This document shows, piece after piece, positions 54,901 through 63,531 of a stretch of 64,000 nucleotides of DNA. Position 1 is the first letter of the stretch. Each line of letters starts with the position of its first letter. A model generated the notes under the pieces. The model was not told the origin of the DNA. It worked only from the letters and a program-made list of their open reading frames with translations, and ran no database searches. This stretch comes from an uncultured Phascolarctobacterium sp. (GTDB lineage: Bacteria > Bacillota > Negativicutes > Acidaminococcales > Acidaminococcaceae). The stretch covers positions 1 through 64,000 of the forward strand of contig CAUDEF010000007.1 of assembly GCA_958448515.1 (NCBI GenBank), given 5' to 3'. A program made the position numbers and the translations under genes.

Positions 54901-55662
54901 ATTGCACTCAGCGCGTGCATCGCTGCCATCCTGTCCGCCAAAAAACAGTCTTACAAAAATACCATTAGTATCATCACTTACATTAAAGCATAAAGATATC
55001 TTTCCAGTACGAAACTCCTTCTCAACAAATGAAAGGAATTTGCCATCCTTATCAACACTCTTGACAAAAGTACCTTCAATAACAACCCTGTTTTCCTCTT
55101 CAAAAATCGAATCCAGCTTTCTTACTTTGCCTTTGATCTTTTTACCCCAAAGAAGGCCATTATCAGCTTTTTCCCCATACAACTGTTTATATGCCTGCTC
55201 ATAGGCAGCATCTTCTCGAACGCCGTTTTTCTCTTCACATTTCAATATTGGATCTTCATAATCAGGTTCACCAACTACTACATCAGGCGGTTCTTCCGGG
55301 AAAGGCACTTCATCAAAATATGGCTGTCCGCTGCAGTCAGTAACCTCATATTCAATCGGCTCATTTGTATCATTACTTACTGCAGGTACACTGCACTTCG
55401 TTCCATCACCATCACAAATAAAATCCACTTTTGCCAAAGAAAAAGCAGCCGCCAATTTTTCAGCTGCTGCTTGCATAACTTTTGGCATAACATGAACGGC
55501 ACATTCAAAGTGAATTTCCCAAATATTTGATGCGTCATCAATACAAATCTGACTGATATGTATTAACTGTAACTGCATTAATTCAGTTTTTGTCAAAGAC
55601 TGACCAGATAAAAAAGTCAGAAACTTTTCCCTATCCGGAATAATGCAATATTTACCCTGCAT
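51973..55662 (-). CDS. polC: PolC-type DNA polymerase III alpha subunit without the exonuclease insert
   Basis: 1229 residues, roughly 200 below the usual 1430-1460. Order: N-terminal domain; OB fold (about 175-290); PHP domain starting VELHCHTKMSKMDG (307-320) with ITDHG; zinc-ribbon cysteines (700, 703, 725, 728); polymerase palm with PDIDLNF (753-759); and C-terminal helix-hairpin-helix region. In standard PolC the PHP domain is split by a DnaQ-like exonuclease carrying a DxETTGL motif. Here that place (371-400) holds only a short charged linker and PHP resumes at SSHIIILAKNEIGLRNLYKLV. The frame is continuous, so this is a variant, not a frameshift. The start has GAGG upstream. Confidence 0.93.
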   Translation of the reverse strand: MQGKYCIIPDREKFLTFLSGQSLTKTELMQLQLIHISQICIDDASNIWEIHFECAVHVMPKVMQAAAEKLAAAFSLAKVDFICDGDGTKCSVPAVSNDTNEPIEYEVTDCSGQPYFDEVPFPEEPPDVVVGEPDYEDPILKCEEKNGVREDAAYEQAYKQLYGEKADNGLLWGKKIKGKVRKLDSIFEEENRVVIEGTFVKSVDKDGKFLSFVEKEFRTGKISLCFNVSDDTNGIFVRLFFGGQDGSDARAECNQFKNLLKPGMRLRIMGNVAPDRFMFDEMVMTPQGIMKVDVEERSDNAEIKRVELHCHTKMSKMDGLTPMEDLVKKAIKWGHKALAITDHGVVQAFPFCYDAAEGSDLKLIFGMEGYLIAEQPRKSDDLDQEPTNTIKKSRTKKMPSSHIIILAKNEIGLRNLYKLVTISHLRHLHNRPLLPREIIEEHREGLLLGSACEAGELYRAILSGASEEELEKIASFYDYLEIQPTGNNMFLVRENRCSVQDLENYNRRIYELGKKMGKLTVATCDVHFLNPEDEILRAILQAGQNYKDADLQPPLYFRTTEEMLQEFAYLGDDIAYEVCVTNTNKIADMIEKIKPVPDRDQLYSPFIPGAEKAIQEMSYQRAHEWYGDELPQVVADRLKMELDSIINNGFAVLYYIAHKLVKKSLDDGYLVGSRGSVGSSFVATMIDITEVNPLKPHYRCPKCRHNEFFLNEEVASGFDLPAKDCPHCGSRMLRDGHDIPFAVFMGFHGDKVPDIDLNFSGDYQPTAHKYTEELFGRDNVCRAGTISTIAVKTAQGYVRKFYEEKNMHVHPAKMAGLVEGFAGIKRTTGQHPGGIMVVPRNMDIHYISPMNRPADEKDSETITTHFDYHSINDRLVKLDILGHDDPTVIKMLEELTGILPKEIPVGDEETMRIFQNTTSLGVTPEQIFSDVGTFGIPECGTNFVRNMINDVQPKNFSDVVRVSGYSHGTDVWLNNAQDLIKEGKPVAETISTRDDVMTSLIAKGVDPSMAFKIMEHVRKGKAAKKGLEPAMLEAMKNASVPDWYIKSCEKVQYLFPKAHAVAYVLMAYRIAYCKVHHPREFYAAYFTVRAPEFDTSYIVKGKQYIKDFLKNVYHLNTQASTQEKTIATYLELANEMIERGYEFDKIDLYESDPVKFTVTEKGVRPPLAALSGVGTSAALSIAAVRDKANPFISQEDLRQRAQISKTVIERLAEMGALDELPENNQIDLF

Positions 55663-55696
55663 AAAATTATCCTCTCATGTTCTGACAACAATAAAA

Positions 55697-56398
55697 CTAA
55701 TTTGCATTTTCCAATGCTTCAACACCATTAATATTCCTTATTCCACGAATAATTTTGATGTTTTCCGCACTTTTTTCAATTTTCAGATACAGCTCAAGTA
55801 CCAGTTTGTTTTCCTTACTATCTGTCTTAACATTCAAAGTTTTAACTTTTACTCCCCTTGAAGAAAGATATCCGGTAACATCAGTTATGGCACCTGGTCT
55901 GTTATTCATGATAACTCGTATAAACTTTCTGTCATTACGATTACTTCCTGCAAAATGCTTTTCCCAGCTGTGGAATGTTACAAGCGTAATCAGCGTAATT
56001 ATAGTTGCTGCGGTTCCTACAAGGTACATGCCACTGCCAACAGCAAGACCAATTGCCGACACAATCCACAAACTTGCCGCAGTTGTAAGTCCTCTGATTG
56101 TCAGGCCTTCGTGTAAAATCGTACCAGCGCCTAAAAAACCGATACCGCTTACAACCTGCGAAGCTATGCGGGAAGAATCTCTCCTGCTCTCAACATCAGC
56201 CTGAACACCATCTATGCCATAGATAGACACCAGCATAAAAAGAGCAGAACCAACACAAACAAGAATATGTGTTCTGAACCCGGCAGGTCTGTCTCCGCTG
56301 CCTCGCTCAATTCCGACCATTCCGCCCAGCAAAGCAGCTATCAGCAAGCGAGTCACCATAGTCAGCTCAGCTGATGATACCCATGACATATCAAGCAT
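55697..56398 (-). CDS. MgtC/SapB-family membrane protein
   Basis: 233 residues. About five helices with GGMVGIERGSGDRPAGFRTH and GVGIGFLGAGTI-like (VSGIGFLGAGTILHEGLTIRG) family segments, then a C-terminal ACT-like domain (about 155-230). MgtC proteins help survival at low magnesium and affect ATP synthase in pathogens; the role in anaerobes is unknown. It lies between proS and polC, 15 bases after proS, so it is part of the operon. Confidence 0.9.
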   Translation of the reverse strand: MLDMSWVSSAELTMVTRLLIAALLGGMVGIERGSGDRPAGFRTHILVCVGSALFMLVSIYGIDGVQADVESRRDSSRIASQVVSGIGFLGAGTILHEGLTIRGLTTAASLWIVSAIGLAVGSGMYLVGTAATIITLITLVTFHSWEKHFAGSNRNDRKFIRVIMNNRPGAITDVTGYLSSRGVKVKTLNVKTDSKENKLVLELYLKIEKSAENIKIIRGIRNINGVEALENAN

Positions 56399-56413
56399 TC
56401 AATCACCTCATTT

Positions 56414-58123
56414 TTAGAGCTCTGCCAGCATAGATTTTATCTCTGCTACATAATCTCCTTCAATATCGATCATTTTTACTTCTCCGGTTCTGCGAACCTT
56501 TACTTCAATTTTACCTTCAGCTAAAGTTTTAGGACCAACAACAACTCTCAAAGGATAACCAATGAGATCTGCATCCTTAAATTTAACACCCGGGCGTTCA
56601 TTTCTGTCATCAATAACAGTTTCAACACCAGATTTTTGCAGTACACTGTAAATTTCTTCTGCCTTAGCAGTAGAAACTTCGTCCTTAGTATTTACCGGAA
56701 CAACCAATACTTCATAAGGAGCTATGGCAACAGGCCAGATCATGCCGTCTTTGTCGTTATTCTGCTCGATAGCAGCAGCCATAGTTCTGCTTACACCAAC
56801 ACCATAGCAGCCCATTACCATCGGCTTTTCCTTACCATTTTCATCAAGGAAAGTAGCACGCATTGCTTCACTGTATTTAGTATAAAGCTTAAATACCTGG
56901 CCAACTTCAATGCCGCGAGCTTTGCTTACGGTGCCGCCACAATGCGGGCAGGGATCACCTTCCTGAATAAGACGAATATCAGCCACATAAGTAGGGTTAA
57001 AGTCTCTGCCGGGATTTACATTAAGCAGATGATAGCCTTCTTTATTGGCGCCGCAGCATATATTGTGCATTTCCATAACTGTGCTGTCTACGACAACTGT
57101 AACTTTATCAGTATCAATACCTACAGGTCCCATATAACCGCCAACTGTGCCAGCTTCAGCAAGCAAAGCTTCGTCAGCCATTTCAACCTCATTTACACCT
57201 ACAGTATTAATAACTTTAACTTCATTAACTTCATGGTCACCACGAACAAAGCACAAAATAAGACCTTTTTCACTGTTAAAAGCAACTGCTTTCATAGACT
57301 TATCGGTTGGAAGATTTAAATAAGCGCAAACATCAGCAATAGTCTTGCAATCCGGAGTTTTTACTTCTTCCATAGCCATAGCCTCTTCAGCTTCTGCTTT
57401 AATTACATGAAGTTCTGCTTTTTCTACATTAGCAGCGTAATCGCATTCATTGCAATAAACAATTTCAGCCTCGCCGCTGTCTGCAATAACCATAAATTCA
57501 TGGCTGCCGCTGCCGCCGATAGCACCGCTGTCAGCCTCAACAGGACGGAAAGTCAAACCGCAGCGGTTAAAAATGCGGGTATAAGCATCATACATAAGTT
57601 TATATGATACTTCCAGTCCTTCTACGTCTCTGTCAAAAGAGTACGCATCTTTCATAATAAATTCACGGCCACGCATCAAACCAAAACGAGGACGACGTTC
57701 ATCTCTGAATTTATTTTGAATCTGATATACATTCAGCGGAAGCTGACGATAAGAACGAACATCTCCGCGAATAAGACTTGTTACCATTTCTTCGTGTGTT
57801 GGGCCAAGGCAAAACTCTCTGTTGTGACGATCTCTTAAACGGAACATTTCTTCTCCGTAAACTCCCCATCTGCCGCTTTCCTGCCAAATTTCTGCAGGCT
57901 GTACTATAGGCATCAGAAGTTCCTGAGCGCCACTGGCATCCATTTCCTCACGAACAATGTTTTCTATTTTCTTTAAAACTCTCCATGCAAGAGGCAGATA
58001 ATTATACATACCACCAGCAGATTTTCTCAAAAAACCTGCTCTTAACATCAATTGATGACTAACTACCTCTGCTTCAGCAGGCACCTCACGTAAAGTTGGT
58101 GCAAACATTTTGGAAACTCTCAT
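56414..58123 (-). CDS. proS: Proline-tRNA ligase
   Basis: 569 residues, bacterial class II type with the INS editing domain inserted (about 225-385). Motif 2 is in FRDERRPRFGLMRGREFIMKDAY and motif 3 in GCYGVGVSRTMAAAIEQ. The ATG overlaps the ispG stop by four bases. Confidence 0.97.
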   Translation of the reverse strand: MRVSKMFAPTLREVPAEAEVVSHQLMLRAGFLRKSAGGMYNYLPLAWRVLKKIENIVREEMDASGAQELLMPIVQPAEIWQESGRWGVYGEEMFRLRDRHNREFCLGPTHEEMVTSLIRGDVRSYRQLPLNVYQIQNKFRDERRPRFGLMRGREFIMKDAYSFDRDVEGLEVSYKLMYDAYTRIFNRCGLTFRPVEADSGAIGGSGSHEFMVIADSGEAEIVYCNECDYAANVEKAELHVIKAEAEEAMAMEEVKTPDCKTIADVCAYLNLPTDKSMKAVAFNSEKGLILCFVRGDHEVNEVKVINTVGVNEVEMADEALLAEAGTVGGYMGPVGIDTDKVTVVVDSTVMEMHNICCGANKEGYHLLNVNPGRDFNPTYVADIRLIQEGDPCPHCGGTVSKARGIEVGQVFKLYTKYSEAMRATFLDENGKEKPMVMGCYGVGVSRTMAAAIEQNNDKDGMIWPVAIAPYEVLVVPVNTKDEVSTAKAEEIYSVLQKSGVETVIDDRNERPGVKFKDADLIGYPLRVVVGPKTLAEGKIEVKVRRTGEVKMIDIEGDYVAEIKSMLAEL

Positions 58124-59196
58124 TTATTTAATTCCTTCCTCTCCAATAAAATTCTGTCAATCTCAGCAAACAGCTCATCTATAATGTCGCTTTCAGCAAC
58201 TTTCTTTATAATTACGCCTTTTCGGAAAATAAGTCCTTCATTTATGCCTCCGGCTATGCCTACATCAGCCTCTCTGGCCTCACCGGGACCATTAACTACA
58301 CATCCCATAACAGCCACAGTAATAGGCTCCTGTATTTTTTCCAGTCTGCGTTCTACTTCCAGAGCCAGCTTTTCCAAACTTATCTGCGTTCTGCCGCAAG
58401 TAGGACAGGAAATAAGTGTAGGACCATACTCTCTCAGACCAAGAGATTTTAATATCTCGTAGGCAATTTTTACTTCTTTAACAGGATCTCCTGTGAGTGA
58501 AACTCTTATAGTATCGCCAATGCCTTCTGCCAGCAAAGTACCAATACCTACAGCAGATTTTATAATTCCGCTGTTTACTGTACCAGCCTCTGTTACACCT
58601 ACATGTAAAGGATAATCACACTGGCTGGCAAGTAATCTGTAAGAAGCAATTGTTAACGGCACATCATGTGCTTTTAAAGAAACCTTAATATTACGATAAT
58701 CCATATCTTCCAAAATATGAATATGCCGCCATGCCGCTTCAACCAGAGCTTCCGCAGTAGGATGACCGTATTTTTCCAGCAGATCTTTTGGCAAAGAGCC
58801 GGCGTTGACACCTATACGAATAGGAATATTTTTTTTCTTTGCTGCCTCGACAACTGCAGCAACTCTGTCATTTCCGCCAATATTGCCAGGATTTAACCTC
58901 AGTCCATCTACTCCGGCATCAATAGATGCCAATGCCAGTTTATAATCAAAATGAATATCAGCAATTACAGGAATCGGACTATCTGCCACTATTTTTTTCA
59001 GACCTTCGGCAGCTGCCATGTTTGGTACTGCACAACGAACTATATCACAGCCAGCCTGCGCAAGTTCTTTAATCTGTAACAGAGTCTCAGCTGCATTTTC
59101 AGTTTTGGTATTAGTCATTGACTGCACAGCAACAGGATAGTCACTGCCTATGCACACCTTACCAACCTGAATCTGGCGAGTTTTTCTACGCTCCAC
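58120..59196 (-). CDS. ispG: 4-hydroxy-3-methylbut-2-enyl diphosphate synthase IspG
   Basis: 358 residues. Iron-sulfur enzyme of the MEP isoprenoid route. Cluster cysteines in SCPTCGRTQI and in MGCVVNGPGEA, with the TIM-barrel segment PVIADIHFDYKLA. GTG start at 59196 behind AGAGGTG. With dxr and uppS the operon links isoprenoid making to undecaprenyl carrier synthesis. Confidence 0.97.
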   Translation of the reverse strand: MERRKTRQIQVGKVCIGSDYPVAVQSMTNTKTENAAETLLQIKELAQAGCDIVRCAVPNMAAAEGLKKIVADSPIPVIADIHFDYKLALASIDAGVDGLRLNPGNIGGNDRVAAVVEAAKKKNIPIRIGVNAGSLPKDLLEKYGHPTAEALVEAAWRHIHILEDMDYRNIKVSLKAHDVPLTIASYRLLASQCDYPLHVGVTEAGTVNSGIIKSAVGIGTLLAEGIGDTIRVSLTGDPVKEVKIAYEILKSLGLREYGPTLISCPTCGRTQISLEKLALEVERRLEKIQEPITVAVMGCVVNGPGEAREADVGIAGGINEGLIFRKGVIIKKVAESDIIDELFAEIDRILLERKELNK

Positions 59197-59210
59197 TAAT
59201 TGTACACCTC

Positions 59211-60227
59211 TTATCTGGTAACATCCTTAAAAGTTGAAAATATAGTTATAGCCAAAATAATAGCCACACCAATAGTTTGTATTGTATTCATTGCTTTGCT
59301 TCCTAAGGGTTTTCCACGTACGGCTTCCAAAACCAATAAAACAAAATGTCCGCCATCCAAAGCCGGCAAAGGAAGTAAATTAATTACACCAAGGTTAATA
59401 CTTAAAAATGCAACAAAGCCTATTAACGGCAATATACCTTTTTCAGCAACTTCTCCCGCCATCTGAGCCACACCGATAGGACCGGAAACCTCAGCAGGTG
59501 ATTTGCCTGTTATAATCTTCTGTAATCCATCAACCATGGCAAAGATAACAAATTTAGTATAGCCAAATCCCATTTTAATGGAATCAACAAAACCAGGTTT
59601 TTCAAAAACTGTCTGTGGTGTAATACCAATCAACGGTCTGCCAAGCTCTTTATTAAATTCTGGAACCATGGTATATGTGCTGACTACTCCATTTCTCTCA
59701 GCAGTTAACACAACTTCTTTACTGCCATCATTAGAAAGTGTTGCAACAATCTCGTTCCAGGATTTTACAGGGCTGCCGTTAATGCTTAAAATTTTATCTC
59801 CGGCTTTTAATCCGGCATTATCTGCAGCTTTATCCTCCATAACAGTTCCCAAAATGGGGGCTTCAACCGGTTTTTCAATACCCTGAACCATAAATATACT
59901 GGAAAACAATATTACTGGCAAAATAAAGTTCATAATTGAGCCGGCTAAAATAACAAGCATTCTTGCCGGAATAGATTTAGACTTGAAAGAACCTTCATCA
60001 GCAGGTTCATCCGGATCCATACCTGCTATTTTATTATAACCGCCTAACGGAATAATTCTGAGACTGTATAAGGTATCTCCATCTTTTTGCTGATAAATTT
60101 TAGGTCCAAAACCAATAGAAAATTCATCAACACGCATTCCTGTCATTTTTGCAGTAATAAAATGACCAAGTTCATGTACGGTTACCAGCACACCAAAAAC
60201 AAATATAGCTGATAATATTGTTAACAA
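59211..60227 (-). CDS. rseP: Site-2 intramembrane zinc metalloprotease RseP
   Basis: 338 residues. HExxH in VTVHELGHFITAK (near 16-28), a PDZ domain (about 115-190; LKAGDKILSINGSPVKSW), and the second zinc ligand motif in LPALDGGHFVLL. It cleaves membrane-bound anti-sigma factors or signal peptides. TTG start at 60227, GGAGG at good spacing. Confidence 0.95.
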   Translation of the reverse strand: MLTILSAIFVFGVLVTVHELGHFITAKMTGMRVDEFSIGFGPKIYQQKDGDTLYSLRIIPLGGYNKIAGMDPDEPADEGSFKSKSIPARMLVILAGSIMNFILPVILFSSIFMVQGIEKPVEAPILGTVMEDKAADNAGLKAGDKILSINGSPVKSWNEIVATLSNDGSKEVVLTAERNGVVSTYTMVPEFNKELGRPLIGITPQTVFEKPGFVDSIKMGFGYTKFVIFAMVDGLQKIITGKSPAEVSGPIGVAQMAGEVAEKGILPLIGFVAFLSINLGVINLLPLPALDGGHFVLLVLEAVRGKPLGSKAMNTIQTIGVAIILAITIFSTFKDVTR

Positions 60228-60249
60228 AATTTACCTCCTGTTCAAACTG

Positions 60250-61401
60250 TTAAAGCTCACTTATAATCTTCGCTGCCAGCTTGCGCGCCTCAACATCAGC
60301 ATGCTCAATATCTTCAATAGCAGGATGCTGAATATTGCTGTGCAGATTGGCAACTTTTTCAGTTATATAAGCAATATCAAGATATTTTATTTTGTTTTCA
60401 AGAAAAGCATAAACAGCTTCTTCATTTGCTGCATTAAATACGCAGGGTAAAGTACCGCCTGCTTTGCCGCACTCAACAGCAATTTTCAAAGACGGAAAAG
60501 CTTCTGTATCAGGAGCTTCAAATGTAAGTGTCGCAGCTTTAACCAAATCTAATTTATCAAAAGAATAATTAAAGCGGTCAGGATAGGAAAGCGCATACTG
60601 GATGGGCAAACGCATATCGGGCTCTCCCATCTGTGCAATCACACTGCCGTCGCAAAATTCAACCAAAGAATGTACTATACTTTGCGGATGAACAACGACA
60701 TCAATTTTTTCATATGGCATATTAAACAACCAGTGAGCTTCAATAACCTCAAGTCCTTTATTAGCCAGAGTTGAAGAATCAACAGTTATTTTTTTACCCA
60801 TACTCCAGTTAGGATGGTTAAGACACTGAGCAAGAGTTACATTTTCCAGCTCGGCACGCTTTTTGCCTCTAAAGGGGCCACCAGAAGCAGTTATTATCAA
60901 ACGCTTTACTTCGCTTGCTTTTCCGCCCTGCAATGATTGAAATATTGCACTGTGCTCGCTGTCAACAGGAGTAATACTTACATTATTATCCTGCGCAGCC
61001 TGCATAACAATACTTCCGGCAGCAACCAAAGTTTCCTTATTAGCCAAAGCGATATTCTTACCGCAATTAATTGCTGCCAGTGTTGGTCTTAAGCCTGCAT
61101 ACCCAACCATTGAAGCAAGAACTGTATCTGCACCATCATAAGTTGCCGCAGCAATAAGGCCTTCCTCTCCGGACAGAATCTCAGTTTTACCATTATACCT
61201 TTGCTTAAGCCGTAAAGCAGCATCTTTATCAGTTAAAACAGCAAAATCAGGATTAAACTGATTAATCTGTTCTTCTAATATCTTATCACTTTTATGTGCT
61301 GCAAGTACTTTTATTTTAAGTTTATCGGGATTTGCCGCTGCAACCTCAAGTGTCTGTCTGCCAATAGACCCAGTGCTTCCCAATACAGAAATATTTTTCA
61401 T
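60250..61401 (-). CDS. dxr: 1-deoxy-D-xylulose 5-phosphate reductoisomerase
   Basis: 383 residues. NADPH fold GSTGSIGRQTLEVAA, metal/substrate region TPVDSEHSAIFQSLQG and the flexible loop ASGGPFRGKKR, HPNWSMGKKITVDSSTL. Second step of the MEP pathway. Operon member between cdsA and rseP, the usual Bacillota order. Confidence 0.97.
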   Translation of the reverse strand: MKNISVLGSTGSIGRQTLEVAAANPDKLKIKVLAAHKSDKILEEQINQFNPDFAVLTDKDAALRLKQRYNGKTEILSGEEGLIAAATYDGADTVLASMVGYAGLRPTLAAINCGKNIALANKETLVAAGSIVMQAAQDNNVSITPVDSEHSAIFQSLQGGKASEVKRLIITASGGPFRGKKRAELENVTLAQCLNHPNWSMGKKITVDSSTLANKGLEVIEAHWLFNMPYEKIDVVVHPQSIVHSLVEFCDGSVIAQMGEPDMRLPIQYALSYPDRFNYSFDKLDLVKAATLTFEAPDTEAFPSLKIAVECGKAGGTLPCVFNAANEEAVYAFLENKIKYLDIAYITEKVANLHSNIQHPAIEDIEHADVEARKLAAKIISEL

Positions 61402-61411
61402 AAACTACTCC

Positions 61412-62272
61412 TTAAAAAGAACCCATAATGATTAAAAGATAATAAGTTACAGGCGCCGCAAACAAAAGACTGTCAAAACGATCTAAAACGCCACCATGCC
61501 CCGGAAAAATTTTACCGGAATCTTTGATGTCAAAAGAGCGCTTAATAATGGATTCAATCAGGTCTCCTAAAGGAGCGAAAATCGCAATACCTGCTGCAAT
61601 AATAACAGCCTGCCACAACAAAAGGTCTAAATAAGTAGTAGCAAGCCATGTAACAACAGCAATACAGCCAACAAATCCAGCCACAGCACCCTCTAAAGAT
61701 TTTTTAGGGCTGACACTGCAAAATGGATTTTTTCCGAAGGCACTTCCGAAAAAATATGCAACAGTATCGCTGGCCCAGGTACCAAGCAGCACAGTCCAAA
61801 GCAATGCCTCACCAAAATCCATAACAGTAAATCCCAAATCTACCGGAAATCCCGGTACACCTCTTAAAATAATAACGTGAGCAAATAATACCCCACAGTA
61901 CATGAATCCCCACATCGACACTGCTGTATTACCTAACCAGTTGCTTTCTCCAAGTTTGCAGTGTCTTATCAAACCCTCTAAAGAGTTAAAGATAAAAAAC
62001 AGTGAAGAAAACATGGTAATAAAAGCAAGTACAACTAAAGGATTAACGTATGAATAATATCCAAGCGCAGACAATGCCACAATCAAAAAAGCACCTACGC
62101 CTGATGTCAGATAATACACATTATAGCCTTTGGCAGCTGCCATATTATGATATTCATACCAGCCAGTAACGGCCAAAAACAATACAACGGCAGAAAACAA
62201 TATCCCGCCCTGAGTAATGATGCCCACTGCACAGGCAATGCCAATCAACCCAGTAATAATTCTAGTCAACAT
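61412..62272 (-). CDS. cdsA: Phosphatidate cytidylyltransferase
   Basis: 286 residues from the ATG at 62272, eight bases after AGGTG. About eight helices and the CdsA signature GDLIESIIKRSFDIKDSG near residues 240-258. It makes CDP-diacylglycerol for phospholipids at the membrane. Confidence 0.95.
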   Translation of the reverse strand: MLTRIITGLIGIACAVGIITQGGILFSAVVLFLAVTGWYEYHNMAAAKGYNVYYLTSGVGAFLIVALSALGYYSYVNPLVVLAFITMFSSLFFIFNSLEGLIRHCKLGESNWLGNTAVSMWGFMYCGVLFAHVIILRGVPGFPVDLGFTVMDFGEALLWTVLLGTWASDTVAYFFGSAFGKNPFCSVSPKKSLEGAVAGFVGCIAVVTWLATTYLDLLLWQAVIIAAGIAIFAPLGDLIESIIKRSFDIKDSGKIFPGHGGVLDRFDSLLFAAPVTYYLLIIMGSF

Positions 62273-62288
62273 TATCAATACACCTGCT

Positions 62289-63077
62289 TTATTTACTTAC
62301 TAATCCGCCAAAACGACGTTCTCTGCCCTGATAAGCACAAATAGCCTGAAGCAAATGTTCTTCTGTAAAATCAGGCCAATATACATCTGTTGTCCAAATT
62401 TCCGCATAAGCAACCTGCCATAAAAGAAAATTACTGATGCGCAGATCCCCGCCGGGCCTGATAAGTAAATCCGGTGCAGGCAGATCTTTAGTATATAAAT
62501 ATTGTTCAAAAACTTTTTCTGTTATATTATCTACGGTCAACTTGCCTGCAGAAACATCTGCTGCTACTCCTTTTACAGCCTGCAAAATCTCTGCTTGTCC
62601 ACCATAGTTTATTGCCAAATTTAATATTATACCGGTATTGTTTTCAGTTTCTCGCACAGCCAGATCCATTTTCTGCAAAACAACTTCCGGCAGACCATTA
62701 CGAGAGCCAATAAACCTTACCTGAACATTATTCTTTTTAAACTCTTCCAGTTCTGTAGTCAGATACCTGCTTAGCAGTTCCATTATAAAAGAAACTTCAG
62801 TTACCGGTCTCTTCCAGTTTTCTGTAGAAAAAGCATAGGCACTGATAACTTTTATTCCCAGTTTATCAGCTACTTTTACTATTCTTTTCAGTGTTTCAGC
62901 ACCAGCCTGATGCCCAAAAGTACGAATTTTTCCCTGAGCTTTTGCCCAGCGGCCATTTCCGTCCATGATTATAGCAATATGCTGCGGTATATTATTTTGA
63001 TCTATATTAGAAAGATCTAAAGCTAGATCAGGTGTTTCAGAATTTTTTATTTGAAACAAGCCTTTAAGCACAAGCAA
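62289..63077 (-). CDS. uppS: Undecaprenyl diphosphate synthase (isoprenyl transferase)
   Basis: 262 residues. HIAIIMDGNGRWAKAQG has the catalytic Asp; later YAFSTENWKRP and LLIRPGGDLRISNFLLWQ. Makes the carrier lipid for peptidoglycan. Start is TTG at 63077 with AAAGG eight bases upstream; a GTG two codons in is another choice. A leaky terminator separates it from the ferredoxin gene. Confidence 0.95.
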   Translation of the reverse strand: MLVLKGLFQIKNSETPDLALDLSNIDQNNIPQHIAIIMDGNGRWAKAQGKIRTFGHQAGAETLKRIVKVADKLGIKVISAYAFSTENWKRPVTEVSFIMELLSRYLTTELEEFKKNNVQVRFIGSRNGLPEVVLQKMDLAVRETENNTGIILNLAINYGGQAEILQAVKGVAADVSAGKLTVDNITEKVFEQYLYTKDLPAPDLLIRPGGDLRISNFLLWQVAYAEIWTTDVYWPDFTEEHLLQAICAYQGRERRFGGLVSK

Positions 63078-63103
63078 TCAACCTTTCCTGCTTTTATAAT
63101 TGC

Positions 63104-63143
63104 AAAAATCGGCAAGCCTCTTTAAAGAGGCTGCCGGATTTTT
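63104..63143 (-). terminator. Terminator or attenuator between the ferredoxin gene and uppS
   Basis: Long hairpin with arms AAAAATCGGCAAGCCTCTTT and AAAGAGGCTGCCGGATTTTT, T-run on the minus strand. As uppS lacks an obvious promoter in the 26 bases after it, it may be only partly effective. Confidence 0.75.
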
Positions 63144-63144
63144 A

Positions 63145-63309
63145 TTATTGAATAGCACCAACCGGGCAAACAGCTGCACATGCGCCGCATTCAACACATT
63201 CTTCAGAAATTTCGTATTTGCCGTCAGCTTCATGAATAGCACCTACAGGGCAGGTAGCTGCACAGGAACCACAACCAACACAAGCTTCTTTATCAATTTT
63301 TAATGCCAT
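63145..63309 (-). CDS. 2[4Fe-4S] ferredoxin
   Basis: 54 residues, clostridial-type size. Two complete cluster motifs: CVGCGSCAATCPVGAI and CVECGACAAVCPVGAI. AAGGAGG precedes the ATG at 63309. It may supply electrons to enzymes such as IspG in the adjoining operon or to the hydrogenase; the partner is not evident. A hairpin terminator follows, so it can be expressed at a higher level than uppS. Confidence 0.95.
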   Translation of the reverse strand: MALKIDKEACVGCGSCAATCPVGAIHEADGKYEISEECVECGACAAVCPVGAIQ

Positions 63310-63327
63310 CTCTCTACACCTCCTTCC

Positions 63328-63531
63328 TTATCTATACACAACGGTAAGAACAATTCTATCATCAGACAGCATCCGCTGTCTAACTACGTATTTACGTACC
63401 TCGGTACCCTGATAAGATGCACTGTCTTCTCTTGGAGGCAGCAAAAATTCAATTTCACACTCAATATTAAGCTTTGCGAGCCTTGCCAATGCTTCATCTA
63501 AAGGAAGCGCCAGAACATTGGGAATATCCAT
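63328..63531 (-). CDS. Small PASTA-like protein of unknown function
   Basis: 67 residues from the ATG at 63531, which overlaps the frr stop (TGATG). The opening IPNVLALPLDEALARLAKLNIE resembles the first helix and strand of a PASTA domain (VPNVVGMSLEEA type), but it is a lone half-length unit with no membrane segment. It is coupled to frr and followed by the ferredoxin gene. No function can be given. Confidence 0.6.
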   Translation of the reverse strand: MDIPNVLALPLDEALARLAKLNIECEIEFLLPPREDSASYQGTEVRKYVVRQRMLSDDRIVLTVVYR

